64,000 nucleotides of DNA from an uncultured Candidatus Saccharibacteria bacterium (GCA_938046735.1 CALIXF010000003.1:93350-157349), one strand, 5' to 3'. Shown: positions 15,636 through 25,372, numbered from the stretch's first letter. Notes: generated by a model from the sequence alone, not told the origin. Made by a program: numbers and translations.

Positions 15636-17171
15636 TTATGATTGATTAAAACTAATAGCTTCTGAGAGGTGTTGAATTTTAATATCGGTAGAAGAATCAA
15701 GATCAGCGATAGTACGAGAAAGACGAATGATTTTAAGAAGAGAACGGGCTGAAAGGTGAAGTTGACTGGAGGCTTGTTCGAGATGTCTTTGGGCAGATTT
15801 AGAGAGCTGTATAAAATTTGTGACTTGGGAAGAAGATAGGATACCGTTATAGAGTTGGTCTGTTTGATAACGAGATTTTTGGCGATCTATGGCTTGTTGT
15901 ATAGATTTTTTAAGATTTTGGTGGGTAAAGGGACTAATCTCTGCTTGTTTAGGGGTGTGGATATTGAATTGTTCAAGTATTTTTTGATTACCTAAATAGG
16001 AGACGTGAACTTTGATATCAATTCGATCAAGAATTGGGCCGCTAATTCTTTTTTGATAATGTTGAATTTCGTTGGTGGTGCAGGTACAATTTTTAATTTG
16101 ACTACCATAAAAACCACAAGGGCAGGGATTCATGGTGGCGACTAGGATAAAATTGGCGGGATAGGTGACTTTTTGTTTAGTTCTGGCAATCGTGATTTGA
16201 CGATCTTCAAGTGGTTGCCTGAGAGCCTCAAGGACTTGATGTGAAAATTCTGGCAGCTCATCTAGAAAAAGAACACCATGATGTGCGAGGGAAATTTCTC
16301 CTGGTATGATAGGAGTTCCACCACCGATAATAGAGCAGGCGGAACTGCTATGATGAGGTGAGCGAAGGGGACGAATATTGATAGAATTTAGAGTACTAGA
16401 CAACTCGTTGAGTTTAGTTATTTCTAGTAGTTCTTTTGGAGTAGGTGGAGGAAGAAGAGATGGAATTGCTTTAGCGAGAAGTGTTTTACCACTACCAGGA
16501 GGACCACTAAAAAGAATATTATGATGACCTGCTAGGGCAAGAACGAGAGCGCGTTTAGCGAAATTAAGACCATGGATATGATCGATTGTAACATTGAACT
16601 GCTGAGAGTGCGCAACAATAGATGATTGATATGTGGAAGAATTAATAGAGATAATAGATGTTTGGTTTTTGAGATGAAGAAAAACTTGTTGAAGGCTTTT
16701 AACTGGGTAAATTTTAATATCACCAACAATAGCGGCGGAGTTTAAATTTTCATATGGGATAAAAACTTCAGTGAAGCCAGCATTTTTAGCAGATTCAACA
16801 ATATTGATAATGCCATGTACTGGACGAATATTACCACCAAGAGACAATTCGCCTACAAAAAATTTGTTTGTAATGTCCAATCCGGTTAGTTGCTTACTGG
16901 CGGCGAGAATAGCGATGGCGATTGGAAGATCAAGCGTAGAGCCGGTTTTAATAAGATTAGCTGGAGCAAGATTGATCGTTACTTTTTGAAGTGGAAAAGT
17001 AAGATTGGAGTTTTGAATAGCACTACGGACACGATCTTTTGATTCAAGAATAGTTTTATCACCCATACCAACGAGATTAAAAGTTGGAAGTCCCTTAGTG
17101 AGACTAGCCTCGACTTCAATAATTTTACCATTATAACCATGAGGGATGGCAGAGTATACTTTTGTTATCAT
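15636..17171 (-). CDS. comM: ComM/YifB-family AAA+ ATPase
   Basis: ComM is a hexameric helicase that extends branch migration during natural transformation. The N-terminal Lon-like fold shows GLPTFNLVGMGDKTILESKDRVRSA; the Mg-chelatase AAA+ core has Walker A SGPPGSGKT, Walker B GVLFLDELPEF and ATMNPCPCGFYG, the Cys-rich insert of the family. The C-terminal helical bundle is typical. 511 aa is the normal length. It suggests capacity for DNA uptake, as expected for an epibiont lacking nucleotide synthesis. Confidence 0.95.
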   Translation of the reverse strand: MITKVYSAIPHGYNGKIIEVEASLTKGLPTFNLVGMGDKTILESKDRVRSAIQNSNLTFPLQKVTINLAPANLIKTGSTLDLPIAIAILAASKQLTGLDITNKFFVGELSLGGNIRPVHGIINIVESAKNAGFTEVFIPYENLNSAAIVGDIKIYPVKSLQQVFLHLKNQTSIISINSSTYQSSIVAHSQQFNVTIDHIHGLNFAKRALVLALAGHHNILFSGPPGSGKTLLAKAIPSLLPPPTPKELLEITKLNELSSTLNSINIRPLRSPHHSSSACSIIGGGTPIIPGEISLAHHGVLFLDELPEFSHQVLEALRQPLEDRQITIARTKQKVTYPANFILVATMNPCPCGFYGSQIKNCTCTTNEIQHYQKRISGPILDRIDIKVHVSYLGNQKILEQFNIHTPKQAEISPFTHQNLKKSIQQAIDRQKSRYQTDQLYNGILSSSQVTNFIQLSKSAQRHLEQASSQLHLSARSLLKIIRLSRTIADLDSSTDIKIQHLSEAISFNQS

Positions 17172-17265
17172 AATTTCACTATAATTAGAGAGTCTGTAAA
17201 AGTCGAAGAATATGCGTATTTTGAATAAATTTTAAAAAATATTTTATGCTTTTAAGGGTAGAAAA

Positions 17266-17298
17266 ATATTTTGCTTATGATTGATATTTTGCTTATGA
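17266..17298. promoter_or_regulatory. Paired 15-bp motif upstream of tmRNA
   Basis: ATATTTTGCTTATGA occurs at 17266-17280 and 17284-17298, centred 18 bp apart. A closely related pair (ATATCTTGCTTATG) lies upstream of the surface-protein gene at 28044-28079. The spacing of about two helical turns suggests a shared regulator. Confidence 0.5.
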
Positions 17299-17305
17299 TA
17301 TAAAA

Positions 17306-17335
17306 TTGAAAAAAATGATACTGATGTGTTAAAAT
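17306..17335 (+). promoter_or_regulatory. tmRNA promoter
   Basis: TTGAAA at 17306-17311 and TAAAAT at 17330-17335 are 18 nt apart, ending about 10 nt before the mature 5' end of tmRNA. Confidence 0.65.
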
Positions 17336-17345
17336 ATGAGCAGTT

Positions 17346-17698
17346 GGGGCTGACAAAGCTTAGACGGATTATTAACAGATATCAGGCATGACGATTGATA
17401 CCGTAAGTATTAAATAAGTGAAGAAACAACTTCAAAACATGTGCTTTACGCACCTGTTTACGCCTAAATATTTATAGGCCGGTTTAGATTTAGCTTCTCG
17501 GAAGATCTAAATTGTTATAAAAAAGAGAATAGGGGCGGTTAAGTGACGAGAATTGCCTAGAAAATTTAGTCATGGGTTTTAGTAGTTTTGTTCTATTGTC
17601 GCTACTAGAAGTAACCAAGATGAAACAAGGAACTATGCATGTAGAATGATATCATGGAGATTTTTCGGACCCGGAGGCAGTATCCGGCAGCTCCACCA
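17346..17698 (+). ncRNA. ssrA: tmRNA
   Basis: The ends GGGGCTG (17346-17352) and CAGCTCC-ACCA (17688-17698) form the alanine-type acceptor stem with G3:U70, and GACGG follows the 5' arm as in other tmRNAs. A candidate tag frame, EETTSKHVLYAPVYA, ends at a TAA inside hairpin GCCTA/TAGGC, as in helix P5 of known tmRNAs; the resume codon is inferred. The T-arm CCGGA/TCCGG has the loop GGCAGTA in place of the nearly universal TTCRANY, which is odd. It rescues stalled ribosomes with SmpB. Confidence 0.93.
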
Positions 17699-17716
17699 GA
17701 AATTGAAAAAGATGAT

Positions 17717-17743
17717 AAAAAAGGCACCTCTGGTGTCTTTTTT
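17717..17743 (+). terminator. tmRNA terminator
   Basis: AAGGCACC/GGTGTCTT stem followed by TTTTTT. Confidence 0.85.
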
Positions 17744-17815
17744 AAATACAGAGATTAATTGGTTGTGGGTGTGGAAAAGAATGAGAAAAATATAAATATT
17801 TTATTCAAAAAGTTG

Positions 17816-17844
17816 TTGACATAAGCGAAATAGAGCAGTAATAT
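17816..17844 (+). promoter_or_regulatory. Promoter of a small RNA
   Basis: A perfect -35 TTGACA (17816-17821), 17-nt spacer and TAATAT (17839-17844). Confidence 0.75.
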
Positions 17845-17850
17845 AGAGGT

Positions 17851-17963
17851 AGCTTTTGAATAAAAAAATTATTCAAAGCCAAAAACAAACAATATAGCCA
17901 AAAAACTCCACACTCTATAAGAAAAGTCGGCATTCCTCGCAGTTTGGCCGACTTTCTTTTTTT
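17851..17963 (+). ncRNA. Candidate small RNA of about 113 nt
   Basis: The transcript predicted from the promoter at 17816 begins with a hairpin made of GCTTTTGAATAA and TTATTCAAAGC, continues as about 45 nt of A/C-rich unpaired sequence, and ends in a terminator with arms AAAGTCGGC/GCCGACTTT followed by a T-run (17923-17963). It has no reading frame of note. The layout, a 5' protective hairpin, an open middle and a Rho-independent end, is that of a trans-acting small RNA. The target and family are unknown. Confidence 0.6.
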
Positions 17964-17965
17964 AT

Positions 17966-18537
17966 ATAAAAATGTTTATGGTGTATTTACGATACATGAG
18001 TATGCTTTTAGATTGGGGCTTTTATTTTTATATTCTACTTGATGATAAGGACTACTAAAACGAGGTATATAGTCTTTCATTTTTAGAGTTTTATGATTAT
18101 GTACTAGGATGAATTATTTTTTGATTGATGATGTGTGATACGGACAATTTTCTAGTTAAATTTGTGTAAGCAAAATGTATGTCAATTCTGAAAGAAATAT
18201 TTATTTTTAGAAAAATATAAGTAGGGAAAAATATATAGGAAGATTTTTTTGAAGACTTAATTTTATAAATCTATTTGCAAAATATCGGCTCAGCGATAAA
18301 TAAAATATTTTAGTTGAAATGACTTTTTAGTATGTTTGTTGTAAAAAATATTGAAAAGAAAATAAGTCTCTGTTGTATTAATTTGAAGTTAAAGTTACAA
18401 CAATATAAAGAAAAATATGATTTTGTTGTGATAATAACAATATATTAATTTATGAGTATATGAATATTTTATAGAGGAAAATAATATTTTATTTAACAAC
18501 GTTGTGTTAAATACGTGGAAAATGTAAGAAAATATAC
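17966..18537. other. AT-rich stretch without recognisable feature
   Basis: About 570 bp of very AT-rich sequence between the small RNA and the next promoter. I see no coding frame, no strong hairpin and no repeat in it. Confidence 0.6.
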
Positions 18538-18566
18538 TTGATTAATAAAGGTGCTTATGATAGTAT
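18538..18566 (+). promoter_or_regulatory. Promoter of a long structured RNA
   Basis: TTGATT (18538-18543) and TAGTAT (18561-18566) with a 17-nt spacer; the TGCTTATGAT before the -10 resembles the motif upstream of tmRNA. Confidence 0.55.
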
Positions 18567-18572
18567 AAGAGT

Positions 18573-18966
18573 GTCGAAAGACGAACATAAAAATCAACAA
18601 ATACAAAGATTGTGAGAATCTAAAATGTAAATTAAGAAGTTGGTTTTATGAATACCTAGGCATATGAATTTATGCCTTAAGGATCATAAAAAATCGAAAG
18701 AGGGGATCGATTACAGACGGATGCCCCACTATACGTGGAGCGGTCAGTAGTCTAGGTGGTGATGGTTGCGGTATATTATTTATGTTTTAGCGCCGGATAA
18801 CCACCCACCTGGATTCTAGGAGGGAGTACATTATTATAGTTAGCAGAAGCTAAGGCGAGAGGTGTTAAAAATAACCACTTACTTACATGACTAGATTTAT
18901 AAAAGAAGATCTGGATGAGTATGACATAAATATAAGACCATAAATGTATGGACTAGGTGTTTTTTG
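18573..18966 (+). ncRNA. Unidentified structured RNA of about 390 nt
   Basis: No reading frame covers this stretch, but it is full of hairpins: GTCgaaaGAC near the 5' end; TTTTATGA 18644-18651 with TCATAAAA 18684-18691 enclosing AGGCATA/TATGCCT; GGGG/CCCC near 18693-18726; CCAC/GTGG around 18726-18739; AGGTGG 18754-18759 with CCACCT 18805-18810, continued by GGTT/AACC; TTAGC-AGAA-GCTAA near 18840; and CCATA/TATGG before a T6 run at the 3' end. The GC content is above that of the flanks. It does not match RNase P, tmRNA, SRP or 6S by eye. Confidence 0.6.
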
Positions 18967-19022
18967 GATAATTGGTGGTGTAAGAAAATAGATATATCGT
19001 TAGAATGACGTATAATATGCAT

Positions 19023-19382
19023 ATGGTAAATCGACTGATTTTGATTTTATCGTTAGTTGTTCTGTCAATTGTATTGGCAATTTTGTTTTTAACGTCACCA
19101 GCTACAATAGGGCCGCTAGGGATTTTATTTTTCTTTGTGTTGGTCTATTTTTTGTCATTTGGAGTTATTACTTTTTTTATGAAAATTTTTGTGAGGATTT
19201 TTTTTGCAAGAAGAGTAATGATTAAAAAGGACTATATTAATGCGGGGATTATAGCAATTTTGCCAATAACAATACTGGTTCTGATTGCGTCGGGTGTAAG
19301 AAATTTGATTGTTTTGATACTAGGACCAATTTTATTAGTTGTGTTAAATGTTTTTTTGTTTACGAAAATTAGTGAAACTTAA
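19023..19382 (+). CDS. Small integral membrane protein, 119 aa
   Basis: The protein is almost wholly hydrophobic, with about four predicted helices (residues 4-24, 28-52, 76-94, 98-115) and a short basic cytoplasmic loop FARRVMIKKDY. I do not recognise the family. The ATG at 19023 is chosen because TATAAT (19011-19016) ends 6 nt before it; the upstream ATGs at 19005 and 19017 precede or touch the promoter box. The function is unknown. Confidence 0.7.
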   Translation: MVNRLILILSLVVLSIVLAILFLTSPATIGPLGILFFFVLVYFLSFGVITFFMKIFVRIFFARRVMIKKDYINAGIIAILPITILVLIASGVRNLIVLILGPILLVVLNVFLFTKISET

Positions 19383-19478
19383 ATCAAGATAAAGATATGT
19401 TGAATAAAATAATTAATTTACATAGATCTTGAGTAAAAATAGTACATAAAAACAAAATGGATATGGTAAAATAAGGCC

Positions 19479-19985
19479 ATGGATAATGGTAATGTTGGGC
19501 CGGGACAGATGATGGGGCAATGGAGCAATTTTGAGGCACCACAATATAACCCAAACCAAAGAAATGTGGACCCAATCTTGTCTCAAGAATCAATGGAGCA
19601 GGGGATTGAGCAGGGAGTCGAACAGTTACCAAATAATATGAATGTGATTAATCAGGGGCCGTCAAATGCTTACGAAAATGCGATGGCTCTAGGAAATGCT
19701 GGCATAAATGCTACTGGATTTTTGACTGCCGATGAATCACCACAGGCACCACTAGGAGAAGTGGTGACTGTTGGAAATTTAACCTATGACGATGAGGGTA
19801 GGGTTTTAGGGACAGATTTACCGAAAGCAAAAGATATGGATGGGTTGGAGCCAGAATTTGTGAAAGCGGTCAGTGAGGTGATGAAGATTAAAGACCCAAA
19901 CGAGAAATATAAAAGAAAACGTGAACTTGCAGCAAAACTTTTGCTTGATCGTTATGGTCGAGTATTAGGTCAAGGTAACGAATAG
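19479..19985 (+). CDS. CPR-type protein upstream of the TraG/VirB4-like ATPase
   Basis: The first 75 residues are low-complexity, rich in Asn, Gln, Gly and Met, probably disordered; the rest forms a small domain ending in KRKRELAAKLLLDRYGRVLG. TAAAAT at 19467-19472 ends 6 nt before the ATG. It lies 9 nt upstream of the ATPase gene and is almost surely co-transcribed, so it may be an accessory factor of that system. I cannot assign a function. Confidence 0.7.
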   Translation: MDNGNVGPGQMMGQWSNFEAPQYNPNQRNVDPILSQESMEQGIEQGVEQLPNNMNVINQGPSNAYENAMALGNAGINATGFLTADESPQAPLGEVVTVGNLTYDDEGRVLGTDLPKAKDMDGLEPEFVKAVSEVMKIKDPNEKYKRKRELAAKLLLDRYGRVLGQGNE

Positions 19986-19994
19986 GGGAAAGAA

Positions 19995-22900
19995 ATGAAT
20001 GGTGGTAATAGATTAGAGGATTTAATCAGAGGTGGACACCAGCAGTCTGTTGAGTCAGAAACGACTGAACATGCTAATAATGCAGCTGGATCTCCTACTA
20101 CACATACTCCAATAGAGGAGCAAAAAACAACACAGAAACAGATTTTAATGATTCAGCCAAAAAACGGGGGGGATTTACAAAAAGGAATTGGAGGTGGTCT
20201 TTTTGTTGGAATTTTGATCTTTATGTTGATTTTAACAACGATTATTGTAGTGGTGGTGAGAATTTTAAAACAGAAACGTAAGGCAAAAGAACTTGAACGA
20301 GCATTAAAGTTGATCCCAATGTTGATTCATTTACCACCGTCGACTGATGATATTCAAGGAGGTGGAAGAGACGAGCGTGATGTGAATGATGAAGCAATCT
20401 CGCAGGCTACTATTATGTACACAATTATTTCTTCGACGATAAAAAAGTCGGGAATGAAAACGCATGTATATGGACAAAAATATTTTTCATTTGAAATTGT
20501 AGCAGTGGATGGTTTTGTTAAGTATTATGCAGTCGTACCAGCAGTTTTGACGGAGACGGTAAAGCAGGCAATACTGACGTCTTATCCAACAGCAAGACTG
20601 GAGGAAACTGAGGTTGAAAATATCTTCAGTAGAGATGGTATGGATACTGAGGAGGGGGTGGATGGTACTCAATACAATGCTGAAAATTTTGTTTCTGGTG
20701 GCGAATTAGTAATGAAAAAAGATGTTGAGTATCCGATTATGACATTTCAGGAAATGAAATGGGACGCTCAACTAGCATTATTAAATGCATTTTCAAAAGT
20801 CCGTAACGGGGAAGGTTTGGGACTTCAGGTGATGTTTAGACCGTTAGATTCGAGTTGGTCTAAAAATGCGGAAATAAAAATTAAAAATATTAAGTCTGGT
20901 AAAAAAAGTTTTGGCAGTAAGGGTTCGAGTTTGCCAACCCGAATACTTTATTTAATAACCGATCTAATTAGAGCTCCGTTTGAAGTCCCAGATGAACACA
21001 AAAAAGACAAGGATGAACAAAAAACTGAACTTTCACAAAAGAAACAAGAAGAAATTCAGGCAATTGAAGCAAAATCCAAGTTTCCGGTCTTTGAATGTTT
21101 AATACGTATTGTGGCTCATTCAAAATCGAAAGCCAGAAGCGAGGGATTGGTTGGCGGTGTGGTGGCAGCCTTTTCTCAATTTGATTCACCAAATTCAAAC
21201 GGTTTCAAGTATGATTTGAGCAAGAAAGTTGATCAATTAATAACAGATTACATTTTTAGATTTTTTCCAGTTTCGAACAAAAAAATTGTACTAAATACAC
21301 AAGAGTTAGCAACGATTTTTCATCTACCATCACAGGCATCGATCCCATCTAGTGGGGTAGAGAGACAGATGACAAAACAAGTTGATGGTCCGGCTTCACT
21401 AATCACTGATGGTGTATTAATTGGAAGAAATGAGTATCGTGGTGTAGTAAAAGAAATAAGATTAAGCGTTAACGACCGAAGGCGTCATATGTACGTAATT
21501 GGTGCTTCTGGTATGGGTAAATCGGTCTTTCTGAAGAATATTGCTTATCAAGATATGCTTGATGGAAAGGGATTTTGTTTTATTGATCCGCATGGTGACG
21601 TAACAGAGGAATTACTCTCGATGGTGCCAGAAAACCGCATTGACGACGTGATTTATTTTGACCCATCAGATATGGAATTTCCAATTGGTATGAATATGTT
21701 GGAAGCGAAAACTCCAGAAGAGAAGGATTTTATCGTGCAGGAAGGTATTAATATGCTTTATTCTCTCTATGATCCGGGGCATACTGGTATTTTTGGTCCA
21801 CGCGGTGAACAGATGTTTAGAAATGCGGCATTGTTATTGATGAGCGATCCGAAGGGTGCAACGTTTTTGGATATACCAAGTCCGTTTATCAACAAAGATT
21901 TGGTGATTGATAAATTAAAATATGTGACGGATAGGGATTTATTTGATTATTGGACTAAGGAATTTCCGGCTTCGCAAAAATCAAACGATGCTGGTGAAGT
22001 AATTACTTGGTTTGCGTCAAAATGGAGTCCATTTAAACAGAATACGATGATGAAACGGGTATTGGGACAGATTAAATCTGGATTTAATATCCGTGAAATT
22101 ATGGATCAACAAAAGATTTTACTAGTAAATCTTTCAAAGGGTAAATTAGGGGAGTTGAACTCTAAATTGCTCGGTATGATTTTCGTGATGAAATTCCAAA
22201 CAGCAGCAATGTCACGTGTAGATACACCGGAAAAAGAACGTAAGGATTTCTGTTTGTTTGTGGATGAGTTCCAGAACTTTTCAACAGAATCTTTTGAATC
22301 AATCTTGTCTGAGGCGAGGAAATTCCGACTTAACTTGATTGTGGCAAATCAGTTTATGACACAGCTAACAGACAAAATTCGTGAAGGTGTGCTTGGTAAC
22401 GTGGGTACGATTGTCGCTGGACGTGTGGGTGTAACAGATGCAGAAATGTTGGAAAAAGTATTTACTCCAGTATTTAAGGCAGAAGATTTGCATAAGCAGC
22501 CAAACCACCATGCAATTACGACAGTATTAATGAATGGTATGCCGTCGGCACCATTTACGATGAATCTACCTGCGCCAATGGGTAAAGAAGACCGAAGAGT
22601 CTTTGAATCATTAAGAGAATATTCTGCAAAGAAGTATGGTCGACCAGGGGCGGAAGTAGATAAAGAGATAGATGAACGTTTGAATATAAATAATGAAGAG
22701 AAAAAAACATCAACGTCGACCCCAAGTGCAGGTGAAGGGGGAAGTTTTATGTCGATGGTTGGGGAGAAAAAGCATTCCCAGGGGATTGATCTTGGAGTAG
22801 CTAAGGTTCCTGCTGATCAGGCGATACCGGGTTCACCTGAGGCGGCGAAAGTTATTCGGCAAGCGAACGAAGCTCTGACTCGAGAGTTATCTCTAGAGGA

Positions 22901-23090
22901 AATAGATGCTGAATTAGCTAGACTAAACCAAGAAAATGAAACTAGTGATTTAGACTGGTTGGAGAATGAGTCATTAAAAGAGAAAACTGTGGAGCATAAA
23001 AAAAGTATTGAATCGAAACAAGTGAACACCCAGGCAAAAAATAAAAATTCAGGGCAGATGAGTTCTGGTGATGTAATTCAACTACGGTAG
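19995..23090 (+). CDS. TraG/VirB4-like type IV secretion ATPase
   Basis: The 1031-aa protein has one N-terminal transmembrane helix (about residues 67-90), a large alpha/beta region, then a HerA/VirB4/TraD-type motor: Walker A GASGMGKS at residues 503-510, FIDPHGDVTEELL just after, Walker B LFVDEFQNF near residue 757, and the QFMTQL sensor segment. The C-terminal 150 residues are charged and low-complexity. It probably drives DNA or protein transfer across the membrane; such genes are common in Saccharibacteria next to pilus or secretion genes, though none of those is in this window. A GGGGAAAG site precedes the ATG. Confidence 0.85.
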   Translation: MNGGNRLEDLIRGGHQQSVESETTEHANNAAGSPTTHTPIEEQKTTQKQILMIQPKNGGDLQKGIGGGLFVGILIFMLILTTIIVVVVRILKQKRKAKELERALKLIPMLIHLPPSTDDIQGGGRDERDVNDEAISQATIMYTIISSTIKKSGMKTHVYGQKYFSFEIVAVDGFVKYYAVVPAVLTETVKQAILTSYPTARLEETEVENIFSRDGMDTEEGVDGTQYNAENFVSGGELVMKKDVEYPIMTFQEMKWDAQLALLNAFSKVRNGEGLGLQVMFRPLDSSWSKNAEIKIKNIKSGKKSFGSKGSSLPTRILYLITDLIRAPFEVPDEHKKDKDEQKTELSQKKQEEIQAIEAKSKFPVFECLIRIVAHSKSKARSEGLVGGVVAAFSQFDSPNSNGFKYDLSKKVDQLITDYIFRFFPVSNKKIVLNTQELATIFHLPSQASIPSSGVERQMTKQVDGPASLITDGVLIGRNEYRGVVKEIRLSVNDRRRHMYVIGASGMGKSVFLKNIAYQDMLDGKGFCFIDPHGDVTEELLSMVPENRIDDVIYFDPSDMEFPIGMNMLEAKTPEEKDFIVQEGINMLYSLYDPGHTGIFGPRGEQMFRNAALLLMSDPKGATFLDIPSPFINKDLVIDKLKYVTDRDLFDYWTKEFPASQKSNDAGEVITWFASKWSPFKQNTMMKRVLGQIKSGFNIREIMDQQKILLVNLSKGKLGELNSKLLGMIFVMKFQTAAMSRVDTPEKERKDFCLFVDEFQNFSTESFESILSEARKFRLNLIVANQFMTQLTDKIREGVLGNVGTIVAGRVGVTDAEMLEKVFTPVFKAEDLHKQPNHHAITTVLMNGMPSAPFTMNLPAPMGKEDRRVFESLREYSAKKYGRPGAEVDKEIDERLNINNEEKKTSTSTPSAGEGGSFMSMVGEKKHSQGIDLGVAKVPADQAIPGSPEAAKVIRQANEALTRELSLEEIDAELARLNQENETSDLDWLENESLKEKTVEHKKSIESKQVNTQAKNKNSGQMSSGDVIQLR

Positions 23091-23213
23091 ATAATGGTAT
23101 CGCTTAAAATGGTGTTAAATAACATATTTAATATTAAAGTATTATAAAAACATTAAACTGAAAGACTGAGGGGTCTTAGAGGCTCTTAGAATGCGCCAGA
23201 CGGGGTGTTTATC

Positions 23214-23242
23214 TTGACAGTCAGTTGAACTCGGGGTAAACT
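23214..23242 (+). promoter_or_regulatory. Probable gyrB promoter and structured leader
   Basis: TTGACA (23214-23219) and TAAACT (23237-23242) have a 17-nt spacer. The 120-nt leader to the ATG contains CTTGA/TCAAG near 23282-23305 and other weak hairpins. The rest of the 23091-23366 spacer holds AAGAC/GTCTT and no gene. Confidence 0.55.
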
Positions 23243-23369
23243 TAAAACAGATATCGAGTGAGGTGAACGATTTAGTTTAATCTTGAGTTTGACTTTTAAT
23301 CAAGAGAGGATCAAATTTTACAGCAAGTCTTTGGTATCAGCATAAAAAACTTAATGAGGTATTTGTTTG

Positions 23370-25358
23370 ATGGCTGAAAAACAAAAAATTGAGGAATATG
23401 ATAGTTCTGAAATTCAAGTTCTAGAGGGATTAGAGCCTGTTCGAGTACGTCCTGGTATGTATATTGGGTCGACTGGTTATGACGGCCTACACCATCTAGT
23501 GAAGGAGATAGCTGATAACTCGATTGATGAAGCGATTGCTGGTTTTGCTACGAAAGTATTAATTACTCTACAGAATGATGGTGGGGTGAGAGTGGAAGAT
23601 AACGGTCGTGGTATTCCTGTGGATATTCATCCAAAAACACATAAATCAACGCTTGAAACGGTTTTAACGGTACTACACGCCGGTGGTAAGTTTGGCGGTG
23701 GTGGATATAAAGTTTCTTCAGGTCTTCATGGTGTCGGTTCATCTGTGGTGAATGCACTCTCAACAAGGATGATTGCTGAGGTTTATCGTGATAAAAAAGT
23801 TCATCATATTGAATTTGAAACCGGCAAGCCGATAATGCAGCTTGATACCTCAAAAAAGACTGATAAACAGGGAACTTGTATTACCTTTTATCCTGATCCG
23901 ACAATTTTTAAAGAGACAACAACTTTTGATTATGATTGGGTTTCACATTATGCGAGACACCAGGCGTATCTTACAAAGGGGATTTTGATTTCGGTTTTTG
24001 ATGAAAGAACTGGCGAAAAAGAATCGTTTTATTTTGAGGGTGGAATTAAGAGCTATGTAAAACGCTTGAATGAAAGCAAGGAAGTACTAGCGGATGATAT
24101 CTTCTATGTTGATAAACAAATTGAAGAAGCAGAAGTGGAGATTGCAGTACAATATAATGACACTTATGTAGAGACCATGAAACCATTCGCTAATAACGTA
24201 TTGACACCTGAAGGTGGTACGCATGTGGTAGGTTTTAGAACAGCTTTAAACCGTACGATTAATGATTATGCAAGACGCAATAATCTTCTAAAAGAGAAGG
24301 AAGATAATCTGACGGGTGATGATATTAAAGAAGGTCTGACAGCAGTTATTTCCGTGAAGATCCCGAATCCTGAATTCGAAGGTCAGACTAAGAATAAACT
24401 GGGTAACCCAGAGGTGCGTGGCTATGTCGATAAGGTAATGTCAGAATATTTTGGCTATTATCTTGAAGAAAATCCGTCTATTGCGAAGAAAATTGTGGGG
24501 AAGGCGACTCTGGCGGCACGTGCACGTAAGGCGGCAAGAGCAGCACGTGACAACGTGATTCGTAAGGGTGCGTTTGAGGGTTTGAATTTACCTTCAAAAT
24601 TAGCAGATTGTTCATCAAGAGATCGAACTGAATGCGAACTATTTATTGTCGAGGGTAATTCGGCAGCTGGCTCGGCAAAAGAGGGAAGAAACTCAAAGAT
24701 CCAAGCAATTTTGCCATTACGTGGTAAAGTTTTAAATACAGAGCGTGCTAGGCTAGATAAGATGTATGCCAATGCGGAGTTAGTTTCTTTGATTAAGGCG
24801 CTTGGGGTAGGGATTGGTGATCAATTTGATTTGTCGGGATTACGCTATTACAAGATTGTATTTATGACTGATGCTGATGTTGATGGTGCCCATATTTCAA
24901 CTTTGCTTCTTACTTTCTTTTTCCGTTATATGCCAGAGGTAGTAAAAGGCGGACATGTTTATTTGGCAAAACCACCACTATTTGGTCTAATTAAGGGTAC
25001 GGGTTCAAATAGAAAAATTGATTATATTTATGACGAGGAAGCATTGGAAGCAAAAATTGCCTCCAAAATTGAGGAGCGTAAAAAGGAAGGTCTAAAGATT
25101 AATCCTGAAGATGAGAGATTTAAACAGGCAGGGTATACTGCTCAGCAGCGCTTTAAGGGTCTTGGTGAAATGAATGCACAGCAACTTTGGGATACGACGA
25201 TGAATCCAGATAATCGTGTACTTGTGAGAGTAAATATTGAAGATGCAGAAAAAGCAGATGCAATCTTTACAAAGTTGATGGGGCAAGAGGTGGAGCTACG
25301 TAAAAACTTTATTCAATCAAGAGCTTCAAGTGTTAAAATTGATGATTTGGACTTCTAG
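23370..25358 (+). CDS. gyrB: DNA gyrase subunit B
   Basis: GyrB supplies ATPase and part of the cleavage core. Seen are the GHKL motifs (EIADNSIDEA, EDNGRGIPVD, HAGGKFGGGGYKVSSGLHGVG), the Toprim EGNSAAGSAKEGR with MTDADVDGAHI, and the C-terminal QRFKGLGEMN. 662 aa is a normal length. I take ATG 23370; the TTG before it is in frame but less likely. gyrA follows after about 14 nt. Confidence 0.97.
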   Translation: MAEKQKIEEYDSSEIQVLEGLEPVRVRPGMYIGSTGYDGLHHLVKEIADNSIDEAIAGFATKVLITLQNDGGVRVEDNGRGIPVDIHPKTHKSTLETVLTVLHAGGKFGGGGYKVSSGLHGVGSSVVNALSTRMIAEVYRDKKVHHIEFETGKPIMQLDTSKKTDKQGTCITFYPDPTIFKETTTFDYDWVSHYARHQAYLTKGILISVFDERTGEKESFYFEGGIKSYVKRLNESKEVLADDIFYVDKQIEEAEVEIAVQYNDTYVETMKPFANNVLTPEGGTHVVGFRTALNRTINDYARRNNLLKEKEDNLTGDDIKEGLTAVISVKIPNPEFEGQTKNKLGNPEVRGYVDKVMSEYFGYYLEENPSIAKKIVGKATLAARARKAARAARDNVIRKGAFEGLNLPSKLADCSSRDRTECELFIVEGNSAAGSAKEGRNSKIQAILPLRGKVLNTERARLDKMYANAELVSLIKALGVGIGDQFDLSGLRYYKIVFMTDADVDGAHISTLLLTFFFRYMPEVVKGGHVYLAKPPLFGLIKGTGSNRKIDYIYDEEALEAKIASKIEERKKEGLKINPEDERFKQAGYTAQQRFKGLGEMNAQQLWDTTMNPDNRVLVRVNIEDAEKADAIFTKLMGQEVELRKNFIQSRASSVKIDDLDF

Positions 25359-25372
25359 TCTAGAAAGGAATG

